Assembly: GCA_949751835.1 (NCBI GenBank) | Contig: CATKHK010000074.1 | Coordinates: 62,001-126,000 of the forward strand | DNA from: Blepharisma japonicum | Taxonomy: Eukaryota; Ciliophora; Heterotrichea; Heterotrichida; Blepharismidae | Reading direction: 5' to 3' | Length of the DNA stretch: 64,000 bases | Shown here: in pieces, positions 20,351 through 30,963 of the stretch | How the letters are laid out: the number at the start of each line of letters is the position of its first letter | Position numbering within the stretch: the stretch's first letter is position 1 | Translations under genes and position numbers: made by a program | The notes under the pieces: generated by a model | What the model was told of the DNA's origin: nothing | The model's database searches: none | Seen by the model: the letters and a program-made list of their open reading frames with translations, nothing else

Positions 20351-20884
20351 TACTATTATTAAGCTAAAGCAAAGTAAAGACAATTATAGTTAGAATTTAA
20401 GAAATAATTGTTTAATATATTATTTATATAAAGAAAAATAAGAATATTTAAAATTAGTAATACGAATAGAGAAGTTTTTTATTAATGGAAAATTAATCTA
20501 ACGTTATAGCTTAAGCATTAAAAGTGAAAGCTTATAAAATGCAAATAGATGATAAACTAAAGCATGGTCTTTAATTTAAATATTGCTATTTTTAAATATT
20601 TGCTTTTTTTAAGATCTACAAGATTTCTTTATAAACTTTATAATGGATATTATTTTTCATTCTTTTGCTATTTATTAATTATTTTTTAAATGAATGATCT
20701 TTTAAAGAATGCATTAATCATTCTTATACCAAAGAATCTTTAAGAAAGCTGAAATTTGTTTTTCTAATTATTAAAAGCAGATAAATACTTTAAATTATAG
20801 TGAACTAAAGCCCAGCAAAAATCTCGAAACTTTCATAATCACAGAGCCATTTTCGAAGAAAAAATAAACTTACTAAATTAATCA
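20351..20884. other. Intergenic, AT-rich
   Basis: About 530 bp upstream of the V-ATPase gene and downstream of CNOT3. No coding frame, repeat or structure recognised. Confidence 0.5.
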
Positions 20885-22285
20885 TTAAGAATGGAGCTCA
20901 TTTTCTAAATTTGCATATTCAAACTCGAAATCAGCTTTTTTCTTCTGTGACCAGCTATTTTCGAAGTCGAAATATGTATACATCCCTTTTTCTCGGTCTT
21001 CTGTCACTAATTTCGGCTCCCCACACCTCTGGAACCAAGTCTGAAATCGCTTATGATAGATTCATTCTTTAGATTTCAGCTCTTTTGCTGCCAAAAACTG
21101 CTGATAAGTACCTGGCTGATGGTAAAATATAAAGAATAAAGAATCCACTTCTAATTTTTTATACTGAGAAGGATGCGTAAATAAAGGCCTTTTAGGATAG
21201 CTGGGATGGCCTTGGTATGAAGATTTTACAATTTCTAGCTTGGATCGCGTTCGGTCTTCTGGTCGAATTTGGAAATTAAATGCATTTTGTAAAGCTCGCT
21301 TTGTGGTTTCCATATCTTTGTAATCAAATGTGTCCTAATTTTTAAGTACTGTTTCTATTGCTTCTTCAGGCTCCTCTTCTTTTGTTTCTTGGATTTTATC
21401 GATTTGGTCGCCTGCGATTTTTTGTAAGGCGTCTTTGGAATTTCATACTGAGATCTTAGGCAATTCTTGTGGCTTTGAGTCTTGCTTTACAAGTGAAGGC
21501 ATCGCCTTTGGCTCAATCTTTTTCGGTGGCACCTGCTTTTTCTGAGCTTCATGTGGCTCTTCTTCAATAATCTGAGGTGCAGGCGACACAGGAGCTCCAA
21601 CAATTTCTAGTTCAGCATATATCTGCTCCATTTCGGTATCATATGTTTTATCATTGACATTTTCAATAAAAACTTCAAATAGATCTTTTAATTCTCACAG
21701 TTTGTGCATAGGCAGCTGATCATTTTCAAGCGCCCTGAGTACGAATTCAAGTTTACTATAATGGAACCTGTACGTCTGCAGATGATTTGATAATTCTTCA
21801 ATTCTGCTTGCATCAGGTTTTCTGCCTTTTGCAATTTTAAAAGAATCTAGTTCAAGTTCTATAGAGGTTATGTTTTCCTGAAGTTGCTGAAGTGCTGATT
21901 TTATTCAATCCCTTGCAGTTTCCCTCTCTTCTTCTTTCGGATCTACTTTAGGAGCAGCAGATAATCCAGTTTTAGAAAATGCTTTAGTCTTATTTTCTCT
22001 TTCGCAGTTTTTAAATGTCGCCATAAGGTCTTCTATAGTTTTCCTAGCTTCAGTTATCTGGTTTTTATCTCTGATTTCTGGATTTGTTTGATATGCTCGC
22101 AAACTTTCACGCACCCTTTGCAGCTTTTTGATTTCTTTTTTCAATTCTGATTCATATCGCTCTTTTTGAGTTTGATTTACGGCGGATTGAATTTTTTTGA
22201 GAGTTGAGTTGAAAATTTCGACGCCTTCTTCTACGCTTTTAAGCTTTTTGTCAATTTCTTGCTGTAAATGCCGAGCTTTTGCCAT
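20885..22285 (-). CDS. CNOT3: CCR4-NOT complex subunit 3/5
   Basis: 461 residues from exons 22285-21350 and 21334-20885, with the 15-nt intron GTACTTAAAAATTAG at 21349-21335. Several TGA codons are Trp, including one early at about residue 127. The N-terminal Not3 domain is clear (HLQQEIDKKLKSVEEGVEIF, KKEIKKLQRVRESLRAY, TKAFSKTGL), and the C-terminal NOT2/3/5 domain has DSLFFIFYHQPGTYQQFLAA, LKSKEW, FQTWFQRCGEPK and YTYFDFENSW. The middle linker is Pro/Glu/Lys-rich. This is a scaffold of the cytoplasmic deadenylase complex. It is shorter than animal CNOT3 because the linker is reduced. Confidence 0.95.
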
Positions 22286-22507
22286 TTATATCTTTTAGAC
22301 TTTAACATTTCTTATCTTTTCTAGATAAACTTTAAATTTCTTATTTAAATTTAGCTGAATTCCTCTTAGTATCATTAATAAATAAAGTTTACATAAAAAA
22401 TATATTAGATATCTATTAAGTAGATTAATAAGATTATTTTGAAATATTAAATATAGCTGAATAAATTTAGATTGAAATAAATTAATTAGAAGCTGTATTT
22501 ATTTTGG

Positions 22508-23029
22508 TTAAAGAATTAATGATAAAGCTAGTGTGATAATAGAAGCTCCAATTATAGAGTACACATATGCTCTGCATAAATTTTACAAATTTAATTGAAC
22601 ATTGCCAATTGCGAACGTAAAAGCAATGAATACAATTATAAAGAACAAATTGCAGCTTCCAATACTTCTTCATGTAGTTTCTTCTTCAATCAGTGATAAA
22701 GCTTCCAGCTTTTTCTGAATTTCTGACTTATTGTTTTTACAGTCTCCTAATTCCGCCTCAACAGCTATTGCAGTTCTAAATGTTGCTTACCTATTATAAT
22801 ATCTTTTAGCGTTAAGAATCATCGAATAATATAAAAGTATTTCTGAAATAGTAAGACTAAATGAAAGAAAGTATCCCCAATATTCAGATAAATCAAGCTC
22901 AAGAATTTTTCCATAAAAATCTATATATATTTTACAAATGCAAAACGCTTGGGCAGATAAACTCCCTAAAAGAATCAGCAAAAGTGTCGTCTTTGTAAAT
23001 TCAAGCTGATACTTATATGTTTGATCCAT
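22508..23029 (-). CDS. Four-helix membrane protein, unknown
   Basis: 163 residues from three exons: 23029-22791, 22775-22587 and 22571-22508. Introns are 22790-22776 (GTAAGCAACATTTAG) and 22586-22572 (GTAAAATTTATGCAG); the second ends CAG rather than TAG, and only with both does the frame stay open into a fourth hydrophobic segment. Membrane segments lie near residues 12-35, 48-72, 114-136 and 140-160, with a short charged helix between the second and third. The family is not recognised. The start is 20 bp from the divergent PARN-like gene. Confidence 0.7.
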
Positions 23030-23049
23030 TTTCTAAATATTTCTAATTA

Positions 23050-24480
23050 ATGGAAATCACAAGATTCAATATCCACACTGCTAACTCTCTAATACAAAAA
23101 GCTATAAAAAATGCAGACTTTTTAGCTATGGATATGGAATTCGGTGGAATAAATACTCGATCTTATTTATTAAATACAAGTTTAGACAGCACAGAACACA
23201 GATATTTAAAACTAAGAGAAAATGCAAAAGAGTTCTGCCCGCTACAGCTTGGATTAACTACATTTAATATATCAGGCTCTTCAGCTGAATCATCAACGTT
23301 TTCATTTTATATATCTCCGCTTGAATTTTCAAGCAGCAGACATAGTTTTTCTATTAATCCGGGATCAATAAATTATTTATCTGACTATAATTTTGATTTT
23401 AACAAGGCATTTAAAGAAGGACTATGGATTCAGAAGAACTCGAATTTTTCTAAAAATAATCTGACGTATAAAGGAAAAACACTTTTGAATAAATGTAAAA
23501 ATGATTTATTGCAGAGATTTGAAAGTGGTGTTGAAATACCTGTAGAAAATATAGATATAGAAGAACTTGAGTTTATTATTCAGTCTGTTGAAAATGAACT
23601 TGGGGCCGCAGGGACTTTGTGTGTTAAAGATAGAATTCCTTATGCTGTTAAGTTTAACAAAGGGGAAACATATAAAGAAGGCTGTGGACAACTTTTTTTA
23701 GATATTGTGAACTCGATGGCAGGAAAACCGTTAATTGGGCATAATATGATAACAGATTTACTTCAATTTCATGATAAATTTATTGCTCCTTTGCCTATGC
23801 ATGTTAGAAACTTCGCCTGGAATTTAAATTCAAAATTTCCAAATATTATTGACACAAAATATATAATCCAGTCTTCATCTTTGCTAAAGCACCATGTATT
23901 ATTTATATAGTTTAATATCACAAAAAAGCAAGGAGCAAACCTATCAGAATGCTATAAAGCAATAGAAAATAATCCAGAATTTTGTAATTTTAAAATCGCT
24001 CAATCATTTAGCAATGATGAAACAAATTTCCATAATGCTGGCTTTGATTCTTTTATTACAGGAGCTCTTTTTATTAGAATTCTCCAAATATTAAAGATTA
24101 CATTTACACAAAATTGCCTTGATTTGAAAAATTTAGTAAATAAAATTCCTATGTCAGGATCAGGGAGATTGCCTTTAAATTTGTCGAAGCCTACACAATA
24201 TGAATCATTTAAAAATATTTATGTGCTAAAAAATCCTGAAAATATTCCTGTAGAAAAAATAAAAGAAGCTTTAAATGAAAATTTTGAATCTATAGCAATT
24301 TATAAGATTTTTTGGACTGAGGAACTACTTTATGTGGTGCCATCTTCTTTAAACGCATTAAATAAAATGAAAACTTTAGTTTCACAAACTACCAGGTTAG
24401 ATATTTTTGGGACTAAGATAGAAATAAGCCCGTATGAGGATTTTGTTGAGTTAGATAAAGCACATTGGCTGACAGAATAG
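23050..24480 (+). CDS. PARN: PARN-like poly(A)-specific 3' exoribonuclease
   Basis: 471 residues from exons 23050-23895 and 23911-24480, with the 15-nt intron GTATTATTTATATAG. The DEDDh nuclease of the CAF1/PARN family is seen in ADFLAMDMEFGGI (first Asp and Glu), GKPLIGHNMITDLLQFHDKF (second Asp), and HNAGFDSFITGALF (His and last Asp). After the nuclease, residues about 385-450 look like an RRM (NIYVLKNPEN then ELLYVVPSS), as in PARN. No R3H insert is obvious. It removes poly(A) tails and could trim small RNAs. The CNOT3 gene of the rival deadenylase complex lies one gene away, which is probably coincidence. Confidence 0.87.
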
Positions 24481-25353
24481 GTGATATAGAAGAAAATCAT
24501 ACATTATAATTTAATTGATAAATATAATAACTTGCATAATGACACATATATACTATTTTATCTATATCTGCCTTCAATTTCTTAGCCTCTTCTTTAAAAT
24601 ATAAATAAAAATCTGACACAAAGCACATAAAATATTAAAGCTTATATAAATTGGAAAATTTTGATCGGTTTTCAGCTATAAAAACTAGCTTGCTCCAATA
24701 TGTAAGGAAATCGCATGTACTAATTTTGACATAGTGGCATTGTAATTATGTGAATTTTCTAAATTCATTTTCTAAATCATATTGCAAATTGAAAGAAAAA
24801 CATTCTTAAAGCATTTGGTGAGCTCATAATGCTACTTTCACAGCATATAGAAGAAGATTTCCGATATAAGAATATCAAAATCTGAGTGGCTATTAATTTT
24901 TTATTAAATAAATCTTTAGTAAATAAAATATATCTGCAATTTATTTACTATAATTATTAAAAAGGATTCAAAATTTCAGTTACCTTTTAAATTTTTCATC
25001 TCTAGTAAAATTGAAGCTTCATTTTGAAGTTCTGCTGTATCTGCACAATACTTAAGGTCAAAGTTAAGGAAGCATGCATATCTTTAATCTAGACTAAAAT
25101 AAAAATTAACTTTAGCTGAGTAAATTATTTTTATAATAGAGATTACCTTTTATAAATTGATCAATGAGTAAGATTTAATAAGACTAAAGAAAAATATTAA
25201 ATTTTTAGTGTTTATATGGTAAATAATTAATTTATTCCTCTATTTTATATAATAAGCAGTGCAAGCCCGCAAAAAATTTTCGACTTACTACAAATGGGCA
25301 TATTTTATATTTAATTAACGCATTTTTATTCAATCCATGTAATTAATAAATAA
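24481..25353. other. Long intergenic with a minus-strand ORF relic
   Basis: About 870 bp. On the minus strand, near 25080-24915, an open frame reads like protein (contains YCADTAELQNEASILLEMKN) but has a stop directly upstream and no suitable ATG or splice signal. It may be an unmodelled exon or a decayed gene. The rest is AT-rich without recognisable features. Confidence 0.4.
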
Positions 25354-25932
25354 TTAGCAGCACCACGATTCCTGTTTTTTAGGCGCCGCTAGCTTCTGTC
25401 CTTGTGCTTTTTTCGCTTGAATTTTTGGCAGTCTTTTTGCAATATTAATAAAAGTTTCAGAAATTCCTTCCCCTGTTTTCGCAGAAACTTCAGAGAATAA
25501 AAGAGAATGCTTATTAGCTAAGTCTTGGCCCATTTCTCTTGAAACACCTCTATTTAAATCAATCTTATTTGCAGCCAAAGCAATCACAATAGATGGTGCT
25601 GCATTATTATGCAGCTCCTTGATCCAATCTTTAGCACCTTCAAAAGAATCTACAGCTGTGGCATCATATACAATAAGTGCGGCTGAAGCGCCTTTATAAT
25701 ACATCGGGGTAAGTGATTTGTAGCGTTCTTGGCCAGCTGTGTCTCATAAATCAAATTTATAAGTTGTTTTATCATCGACATTTACATGTTTTGTATAAAA
25801 ATTGGCACCGATTGTGGGGTTTGTGGATTCTAAAAAAGTGTCTTTTGCGAACCTGTATATTAAACAAGTTTTGCCAACGCCAGAGTTGCCTAAAATTACG
25901 ATCTTGTAGCGTCTTTCTTCAGGTTCGACCAT
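25354..25932 (-). CDS. Rab5-family small GTPase
   Basis: 192 residues. G1 is GNSGVGKT, G3 is FDLWDTAGQERY with the Trp written as TGA, G4 is ANKID, G5 is EVSAKTGEG, and the C-terminus ends ESWCC, a di-cysteine geranylgeranylation site. The effector-side segment SLTPMYYKGASAALIVYD and the run IVIALAANKIDL resemble Rab5/Rab22, which act on early endosomes. An in-frame extension to 25983 exists, but the ATG at 25932 (MVEPEERRYK) gives the normal Rab start. Confidence 0.93.
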
Positions 25933-25986
25933 ATTATAATTTATTATAAAATTTTTCAGATGAAATTTATAACTTATTACCAAAAA

Positions 25987-27285
25987 TTAAAATTTGCTAC
26001 GCTTGGTTTTCCATTGTATAAGACCTGATAAGTTCCCACCAACCACATCAATAAAGTTTTCTATCGCACAGTTAGCTTGAGCTATCCCAAGATTAACTCT
26101 TGCTGCATCAATTAAGCTGCGGTCTTGTAGCTTTCTTGCTAAGCTGAAATGTTTATCAAGAAATTCCACAGCTTTTTTAGGCTGCCCTTGTTTTTGGTAT
26201 AGCAACCCTAAATGCAAGGAAGCTTCAGCCTCTGCTGAGTGTTTATTATTTTCTGACGCTTCTTGGTTAAGTTGTTCAAGGTTTTTAATAGCTTGCGAAA
26301 CATTCGACATCTCCTGATGAGTCGCTGCAATTTTCGCTAGCGCATTTGTTACTCCATCAAGGTAATCGGCAGACCTGCTCAATTCCAAATATCTTTGAAA
26401 ATATTCCAAAGCAGTTTGATAGTCTGTATTTTGAAAATAAATCAACCCCATCCTATAACACGCAGTTCCTTGTGCAATCAAATCATCAGCATTTTTAGCA
26501 CTTTCCAAGCACCTTAAATGATATTCCAGGGCCTGCTCAGTTTTTCCTTCTTCTTCAAGTTTATCAGCCTCTAGTCTATATACTTCTATAAGAGATCTGC
26601 TGATAGTAATAACTGAATGCTTTAAATCATGCATTTCGCCTATTTTTGCTCCTCTTTCATACATAGAGATCGCGAGTTCAATTTTTTTAGTTTTATAAGC
26701 ACAGTTTCCGAGTCCTTGATAAGCTGTGGTGGCTTCATAGAAAAGTTCTCGTTTGTTTGCAATTTCAGTGCAGCGGTCATAAAAATAGGTAGCGGCGTCA
26801 TAAATTTCCATTCTTTCGAAATAGTTGCCGAGCTCGTGGTAGCCTTGGAAAGAGCCTGGGTAATCGCCTTCTCGGTTTAGCTGCTCAGCAGGGATAAGCC
26901 TTTCTCGTAAGTCTTTGATTACTTGTTCTTTTATTTCGAGGTTTTGAAATTTACCATGGGTGAGGTAGAATAAGTCGATATAGGATTGTGGGTAGCCTAT
27001 TTGAAGAGTTTTTATACATGCAGTTTCTCTGTTTTCTTTGCCAATAATTTGAGTATGACCATCTTGTGCTGTTCCTGGTAAATTTCTTCGAGATCCTGTG
27101 CCAGATCTGGATGAGACTTGAGGTCTTGATTTTCCAGTTGCTGGCATCTCAGAGAGGTCGAAATCTTGAAATTGAGTTTTTCCAGCAGTTGTACGCTTTT
27201 CAACAGCACCCATAATTGGAGCAAATTTGCGGCCTAGTAAAGGCTTGGGATATGCTGGAGGTTCAGGTTGAGTCTTTGAAGACAT
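25987..27285 (-). CDS. TTC29: TTC29-like tetratricopeptide protein
   Basis: 432 residues. The first 90 are polar and disordered. Residues about 140-400 contain at least six TPR helices pairs (for example GYHELGNYFERMEIYDAATY, AYQGLGNCAYKTKKIELAI, TACYRMGLIYFQNTDYQTAL and LHLGLLYQKQGQPKKAVEF). The end (ARVNLGIAQAN, then GLIQWKTKRS) resembles TTC29, a ciliary protein linked to axonemal dynein and IFT. I am sure of the TPRs and moderately sure of the orthology. It starts with ATG after TTATATTATC and is 54 bp from the Rab gene. Confidence 0.78.
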   Translation of the reverse strand: MSSKTQPEPPAYPKPLLGRKFAPIMGAVEKRTTAGKTQFQDFDLSEMPATGKSRPQVSSRSGTGSRRNLPGTAQDGHTQIIGKENRETACIKTLQIGYPQSYIDLFYLTHGKFQNLEIKEQVIKDLRERLIPAEQLNREGDYPGSFQGYHELGNYFERMEIYDAATYFYDRCTEIANKRELFYEATTAYQGLGNCAYKTKKIELAISMYERGAKIGEMHDLKHSVITISRSLIEVYRLEADKLEEEGKTEQALEYHLRCLESAKNADDLIAQGTACYRMGLIYFQNTDYQTALEYFQRYLELSRSADYLDGVTNALAKIAATHQEMSNVSQAIKNLEQLNQEASENNKHSAEAEASLHLGLLYQKQGQPKKAVEFLDKHFSLARKLQDRSLIDAARVNLGIAQANCAIENFIDVVGGNLSGLIQWKTKRSKF

Positions 27286-27543
27286 TTTTGATAATATAAC
27301 TTTCGTTCATAACTGATATAAAATTAGTAAAAAATCTAGCTATATTAGTAAGCAATGAAAGATAGGTATTTAAAATAACAATTAATGAGTAAACTCATAT
27401 AAATTATTAAGAATCAATAATAAATTTTATCATATCTTTATATTTTATGAATGCATTTTTTAAGCAAATCAAATTAAAAAGAAATTGTTTTAGCTGATTA
27501 TATTGATTTTTATAATATTTAGATTATTTCGTATTATCTAGTT
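27286..27543. other. Intergenic, AT-rich
   Basis: About 260 bp between minus-strand genes. Nothing recognised. Confidence 0.4.
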
Positions 27544-29013
27544 CTATCTCAGTTGAAACGCACTTAGTATTTCAGTTTCGGTTACATTCATATTAAGAGC
27601 TTGCAGTTCTCTAATAGTTTCATCTCTATCTTGTCTTTGTTGAATCCCTGGCTCAAACTTCTGTGGACTTTCATGAAATTTTGGACTCATAATAGAATTA
27701 TCTTGATTTTCTTTATAAAAAAAATCTTGTATATATTTATCAAAAATCAGCAACAAATTTTTAATTTTCAAGCAGAGTCCTTTAGCAGATGTCCCATATC
27801 CCTCATCTTTTTCTTTAGAAAGGCATTTATAGCATAAATTAGAAATCAACGTACTTATCGCAATACCAAATTTCCCAAAACAAAGGATTTTTTCTCCATC
27901 GTCAAACTCATTATTTATAAGTAAAAATAAAGTAAAAGCTTCAATTCCTTTGAAACCTAAAAATGAGATGGTCATTAAGTCTTTAAAGCCAGCTAGCTTT
28001 AACCCACACAATTTTGAGAATAAATAGCTGGTACTGACTGATAAAAGTCTTGAAAAATATATAATAAATGGCACCAAAACAATAACAATAACAGAATAAT
28101 CATTATTTATTGTAAGGTAAAATCCAATAATTATATACCCCAACACCTCTGAGCAGGCATTCAGGGTTATCAAATTATTTGCCAGTACAATTCTTGATAA
28201 ATCATTAATAAAATGATATTTAACAAGCACTAGCCCAGACGCTAAAAGTGCTAAAGGTCCAGATAAGCTAATCCCTTCAGCTACAATAAAGCTCAAATAA
28301 AGCACCAAAACAAATGGGGCAGTCTCTACAATATCTCAAACTTTTGACGCTGGAGACAATTTAAGCAGCACAGTAAAACCTGTCCCTATTAAAATCCCAA
28401 ATCCTAGGGATAAAACCAATTCTAAAAAAAAATACCCAATAACAATCCCAATATTTTCACTTGTTATTTCATTTGTGTATTTAATAGATAAATATAAAGG
28501 AAATGCAAAAATTATGGTAAATACGCTTTCTCCTTGTAAAATTATATGGTTTCATTGATCTTTTACTAATCCTAATAATCCGCTCCCACATGTATACATA
28601 GCTGTCGCAAAAAGTGCAGCTTCTGTTACATTTCAGCTTGATTCAATCGCCCAAAATAAGCTGCAAAGCAAAATTAGTATGGAAAAGAAAAACATTGTCC
28701 CTCCAATAAGTACAAAAATTAAAATTGTTCCTATTTCTTGGTAAATAAATCCTTTATAACAGTTGAAGATTCTTTCTGAAAGAATTATAGGTAGCAAAGC
28801 ATAGTAAAAAAGAGAGAGAGTGAAGCTGTCATCATCTAAAACAATTGAACCGACTTGGCATATAGAAAATAATAGTCCAAATAATAGACCAAAAATCAAG
28901 GAATAGGACTTTTCTTGGAGGATTTTAATATTTCGATTTCTTGAGATGTGCCCAATGTATAGGATGAGAAAAGTAAGGGCTACAAAAAATGCAACCTCAA
29001 ATTGGACTTTCAT
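27544..29013 (-). CDS. Na+/H+ exchanger-like (CPA) protein lacking active-site Asn-Asp
   Basis: 489 residues with about twelve hydrophobic segments and a cytoplasmic tail from about residue 400. Three TGA codons are Trp. The fold looks like a CPA1/NHE exchanger: EAALFATAMYT and the hallmark GES of the FGESLLNDAV region is present as LQGESVFTIIFAF near residue 160, and FLGFKGIEAFTL corresponds to the GLRGAIAFAL segment. However, the Asn-Asp that bind Na+/H+ are Thr166-Ile167 here, and the DP of the previous helix is also absent. Transport activity is therefore doubtful. The ATG at 29013 is used; the open frame upstream starts with TTG. Confidence 0.75.
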
Positions 29014-29601
29014 TACTTGAAAAAATAATAAATAAAATTTGAAATAAATTGAATTTAGTAAATTCTCTAATGAAGATGATTTAAAAATAACTTTTATTTT
29101 CAAACAGTTGTAAGAAAGATGATATTTTGGTTCTTTCAGGCAAAATCAAATTTAATTATTTTGCAAGCTAACTCTCCGAGTCAGAAAAAATCATGTGAAA
29201 TATTGGTCAATTGTCGAATTATTTTAGTATTAATGCATTTACAATTTAACAGTGCTTTGAGTATTGCTTATTCGCCAGCAAATATCTCTTTTGGCAATTA
29301 CTCAGCTTTAATCTGGATTTTGGACTTTTTTTTTGAAATACCATGATGCTCTTAATCATATGTATGATAAATGTTCAACTAAGTTTTCATATTTACTGAA
29401 TTGACTATAATTACTGACCAGCTTGGATACTAAAGAACAAAAGCCGATTAAAGACAAAGTTATTCTTCTATTAAATCCAATATAATTTTATTCTTCGTAA
29501 AATTTTAATATCATATATTTATTATTTTATTACAATTTCGTGAAGCCAGTCTTTAACTGAAACCTTCTTAAATCAAATGATCTTACTGCTTGAAACTTCA
29601 G
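29014..29601. other. Intergenic
   Basis: About 590 bp. A 75-codon plus-strand frame at 29119-29346 has no family resemblance, and I do not call it. No structure or repeat stands out. Confidence 0.4.
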
Positions 29602-29829
29602 TTAATATTTACATTGGTTATTTACAATTAATTTATCTTGGCCCATGCGATTGCATGGTGTGTTATTATTTGCTGTGTTTAGTAAAATGCTTAGGCTTCT
29701 TACGTTCTTAACATATCTCTCTGTCGGTGATAATTCTGCAGTTGTGCTACTGAGAGTTCTTCTGGTAGAAAGAGTAAAACTAGGAGCTTCTCTTATTTTT
29801 CTTTTTGATGCGCTTGCTATACAACCCAT
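29602..29829 (-). CDS. Small N-myristoylatable protein (MGCIAS start)
   Basis: 75 residues. The start MGCIASASKRK has the Gly2 and Cys3 arrangement used for N-myristoylation and palmitoylation (Ser at position 6, basic after it), which would place the protein on the inner face of membranes. The rest is Ser/Thr-rich and polar with no known domain. Several other proteins in the window have similar starts. It might be chance, but the N-terminus is unusually good for a random frame. Confidence 0.5.
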   Translation of the reverse strand: MGCIASASKRKIREAPSFTLSTRRTLSSTTAELSPTERYVKNVRSLSILLNTANNNTPCNRMGQDKLIVNNQCKY

Positions 29830-30083
29830 TTACAATTTTATTAAGCACGAAATCACTGACATTTTCTTAAGAGTAAAACTGAAATAATGAATTGCTAATA
29901 TTCTAAGTAAATATTAATCCTATTATATACTTTAATAAAAGTAATTTTGGATTTTTTTAATGATTATTTTTGAATCTTTTTGCAAAAAACATATAATTTA
30001 GTATCTCTTTTCAAAATTTGGAGTAAATATCTAATAAATATAATAGAGAAAATAGATAGACAATATTGATTGATAATAATAAA

Positions 30084-30347
30084 ATGAATCCTCTCTTAAG
30101 AAATATTCCAAAAGGTATCAAGATTGCCAGGAACCCAGCAGTTTGGGGATATGGATGGGGTCATACTGCAGTTGTGAATATATTGTCTCTTCTATTTGGA
30201 GGTGTTTGCTTAAGTATTTGTTTTAATCAATTTCCAATTACAATCAGCGGATCAAAACAAGTGGATTATGAAGCAATTCCAGACCTAGCAACTGGGCAAA
30301 TACTTACTTTCCAGCGCACTAAGCTTAGATACATTGACTTTATCTAA
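30084..30347 (+). CDS. Small membrane protein, possibly mitochondrial
   Basis: 87 residues from the ATG at 30084 (the frame extends to a TTG only). A basic N-terminus (LLRNIPKGIKIARNP) with GYGWGH precedes a single membrane segment at about residues 33-55, followed by a polar tail with LTFQRTKLRYIDF. The layout resembles accessory subunits of respiratory complexes in ciliates, but I do not recognise one. No intron. Confidence 0.55.
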   Translation: MNPLLRNIPKGIKIARNPAVWGYGWGHTAVVNILSLLFGGVCLSICFNQFPITISGSKQVDYEAIPDLATGQILTFQRTKLRYIDFI

Positions 30348-30493
30348 CCTAACTTAACTAGGCATCATTGGATTTAAGCCTCTTTAAAGATTTATCATTA
30401 TTTCTTATTTCTATTACTTTAGCCTAATCTATACCTAGAAATCCTCACCAAGCTGAAGCTTCATAATCAGTATTCTGTTCATCCTTTATAATT

Positions 30494-30835
30494 ATGGAAA
30501 AAGTCATAGACAATAAGCTTTCCACTTATTTCATCCCTCTGACTCAAGATCAAATCAAAAATGAAGATAAGAGCATTGATTATTACGAAGAGTATTGTAA
30601 GTTATATGTATACAAGTTATTATTAAAGCAAAAAATTGAAGAACTTGTAGTTGATAAAGATCGATTCCAGAAAAGGCTAGAAAGTTTAGAAGAAAGTTTA
30701 TCGAATGGAAAGAAAAAAAGGTATAGACGCACCGCTGATAAAATTGAAAGGCATTATACTTGCCAAATATGTGGGAAATCTTATGGGTCAGAAGCTTCAG
30801 TGAATAATCATATCAGGCTTAAACATTATTCTTAA
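30494..30835 (+). CDS. C2H2 zinc-finger protein
   Basis: 113 residues. One classical C2H2 finger fills the C-terminus: YTCQICGKSYGSEASVNNHIRLKH (C-x2-C, 12 residues, H-x4-H). Upstream residues 30-75 are helical and charged. A basic patch (GKKKRYRRTADK) precedes the finger and may be a nuclear signal. Single C-terminal fingers of this type can bind DNA, RNA or protein. Role unknown. Confidence 0.75.
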   Translation: MEKVIDNKLSTYFIPLTQDQIKNEDKSIDYYEEYCKLYVYKLLLKQKIEELVVDKDRFQKRLESLEESLSNGKKKRYRRTADKIERHYTCQICGKSYGSEASVNNHIRLKHYS

Positions 30836-30963
30836 TGAAAATAATGTAAGAAATAAACCAAGGCATTTTAGCTATATTTAGTTATAATATTTTTATTACT
30901 CTCAATTTATTTAAAATTTTACTTCAAAATCTAAATATTTTTTAATATAGGTGACAAAACAAG

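Noticed and set aside
29119-29346. 75-codon plus-strand open frame
   Set aside because: No family resemblance and no supporting context; such frames are common with two stop codons in AT-rich DNA.
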